Of a stretch of 6,963 nucleotides of DNA, positions 6,599 to 6,963 are shown piece by piece. Position 1 is the first letter of the stretch. Each line of letters begins with the position of its first letter. Under the pieces are notes generated by a model. It made no database searches and was not told the origin of the DNA. It saw nothing but the letters and a program-made list of their open reading frames with translations. Position numbers and translations under genes: made by a program. The stretch is from Desulfoprunum sp. GTDB taxonomy: Bacteria > Desulfobacterota > Desulfobulbia > Desulfobulbales > Desulfocapsaceae. The DNA lies in assembly GCA_030696435.1 (NCBI GenBank), contig JAUYSF010000034.1:1-6963 (forward strand). Reading direction: 5' to 3'.

Positions 6599-6793
6599 AT
6601 GACCAATCTTTGGCAGCTATACCACTTTGCCACTACTGACCTGCTGTGCAAAGGCATCGACAAATCTTGGATGGCATTCCAGCATCCATTTATTGAAAGA
6701 CAATCCATGTGTGGTCAGGGAATAGTAACTGAGAAGCCCGAAATGCAACAGATTCATATGTTGCATTTCGGGCCATTTATTAGACAGGAATAG
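6599..6793 (+). CDS. Possible small ORF, 64 aa, with a strong ribosome binding site
   Basis: An ATG at 6599 is preceded by GGAGGTG with a 5-base spacer, the best Shine-Dalgarno sequence in this half of the window. The frame gives 64 residues beginning MTNLWQLYHFATTDLLCKGI and ending at TAG 6791-6793. It resembles nothing I know. Against it, the last third of the frame runs straight through the perfect 15-bp hairpin at 6736-6773, which is what one expects of a terminator rather than coding sequence. The GGAG can also pair with CTCCA at 6569-6573. The opposite strand has open frames here too. It may be a remnant, a leader peptide or not translated. Confidence 0.2.
   Translation: MTNLWQLYHFATTDLLCKGIDKSWMAFQHPFIERQSMCGQGIVTEKPEMQQIHMLHFGPFIRQE
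6736..6780 (+). terminator. Strong terminator-like hairpin
   Basis: A perfect 15-bp stem, GCCCGAAATGCAACA (6736-6750) with TGTTGCATTTCGGGC (6759-6773), has an 8-base loop and is followed on the plus strand by CATTTATT. The T-tract is interrupted, so termination may be moderate. On the minus strand the tail is TTCTCAGTT, which is poorer. No intact plus-strand gene is visible just upstream, so it would end either the small ORF region or a structured RNA. Confidence 0.55.
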
Positions 6794-6805
6794 ACAGCGT
6801 GTCTA
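6781..6805. promoter_or_regulatory. Operator-like TAGACA repeats
   Basis: TAGACAG occurs at 6781-6787 and again at 6791-6797, exactly 10 bases apart. The second copy forms a perfect 6-3-6 palindrome TAGACA-GCG-TGTCTA (6791-6805). Three half-sites spaced by a helical turn are typical of a repressor or activator site. The site lies between the terminator and a promoter candidate near the right edge, so it could control the gene beyond the window. Confidence 0.35.
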
Positions 6806-6824
6806 TAACCAAAATATAGGCAAA

Positions 6825-6868
6825 GCCGGGAGGATTATCGGATGATGCGCCTTTGATCCTGCACCGGC
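6825..6868 (+). other. Long imperfect hairpin with a four-codon reading frame
   Basis: GCCGG (6825-6829) pairs with CCGGC (6864-6868), and AGGAT (6831-6835) pairs with ATCCT (6856-6860), giving a 10-bp stem with a G versus GCA internal loop. The terminal part carries a good ribosome binding site (GGGAGG, 6828-6833) followed 8 bases later by ATG ATG CGC CTT TGA (6842-6856). This could be a tiny leader peptide or chance. It does not match a riboswitch class I can name. Confidence 0.3.
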
Positions 6869-6909
6869 ATATTCCTTTGTAATTACCAGGAATTGAACAG
6901 AAGAAATCT

Positions 6910-6939
6910 TTGTTCGGGTAAAAGTATTTTCTTTAAAAT
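6910..6939 (+). promoter_or_regulatory. Sigma70-like promoter near the right edge
   Basis: TTGTTC (6910-6915) and TAAAAT (6934-6939) are separated by 18 bases on the plus strand. The window ends in CAGTAGGA, which may be the ribosome binding site of a gene starting just beyond position 6963. Confidence 0.35.
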
Positions 6940-6963
6940 CAATACCATATTGTTACAGTAGGA

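Noticed and set aside
6617..6757. 46-codon minus-strand frame (MNLLHFGLLSYYSLTTHG...)
   Set aside because: It starts inside the loop of the 6736-6773 hairpin, has no ribosome binding site, and competes with an equally open plus-strand frame.
6392..6805. Retron non-coding RNA ahead of a reverse transcriptase beyond the window
   Set aside because: Hairpins and a long perfect stem are suggestive, but I could not find the flanking a1/a2 complementary pair or a branching-G context, and no reverse transcriptase is visible.
6811..6870. Cyclic-di-GMP (GEMM) or thiamine riboswitch, suggested by GGCAAAGCC and CCTTTGATCCTG
   Set aside because: The other conserved blocks of both classes are missing, and the pairing found here does not match either fold.
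6780..6933. Open minus-strand frame ending at TAA 6780-6782
   Set aside because: About 50 codons are open, but there is no usable start codon near its 5' end, so it cannot be called a gene from this window.

Overview
The window is about 7 kb of a Gram-negative chromosome with moderate GC content. The gene families and mixed codon use fit a deltaproteobacterium-like (Desulfobacterota) host, but nothing here fixes the taxonomy. No tRNA, rRNA, CRISPR array, intact transposon or integrase was seen.

Layout: (1) positions 1-94 hold the 3' end of a plus-strand gene with a lysine-rich tail. It is followed by a strong hairpin terminator (116-159) that also lies beyond the 3' end of the converging minus-strand cluster. 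(2) Positions 227-5632 are a minus-strand cluster. In transcription order it holds a decayed SGNH-hydrolase gene of the 'GGYKQPQQ / NIDGFNE' type (about 5632 to 4703), an SxtJ-family membrane protein (4543-4130), a 49-residue DUF5989/SxtK-type membrane peptide (4117-3968), an O-carbamoyltransferase of the NodU/CmcH/SxtI family (3954-2092) and a 585-residue membrane-anchored SGNH hydrolase (1984-227). The J, K and I genes are 12-13 bases apart and form a tight operon. The last gene follows a 107-base gap that holds a good promoter candidate. (3) A divergent plus-strand gene (5789-6265) encodes a 158-residue protein with a ribbon-helix-helix-like N-terminus, probably a transcription regulator. 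(4) Positions 6266-6963 have no convincing protein gene. They hold an unusual density of perfect palindromes and hairpins, a strong terminator-like hairpin (6736-6773) and what looks like the promoter and leader of a gene beginning beyond the window.

Working model (inference): the carbamoyltransferase, with its two small membrane partners, transfers a carbamoyl group to a hydroxyl of a glycan or lipid-linked substrate at the inner membrane. The SGNH proteins add or remove acyl groups on the same product. Homologues of sxtJ and sxtK often accompany O-carbamoyltransferases in bacteria that make no saxitoxin. The trio is therefore better read as a general carbamoylation module than as toxin biosynthesis.
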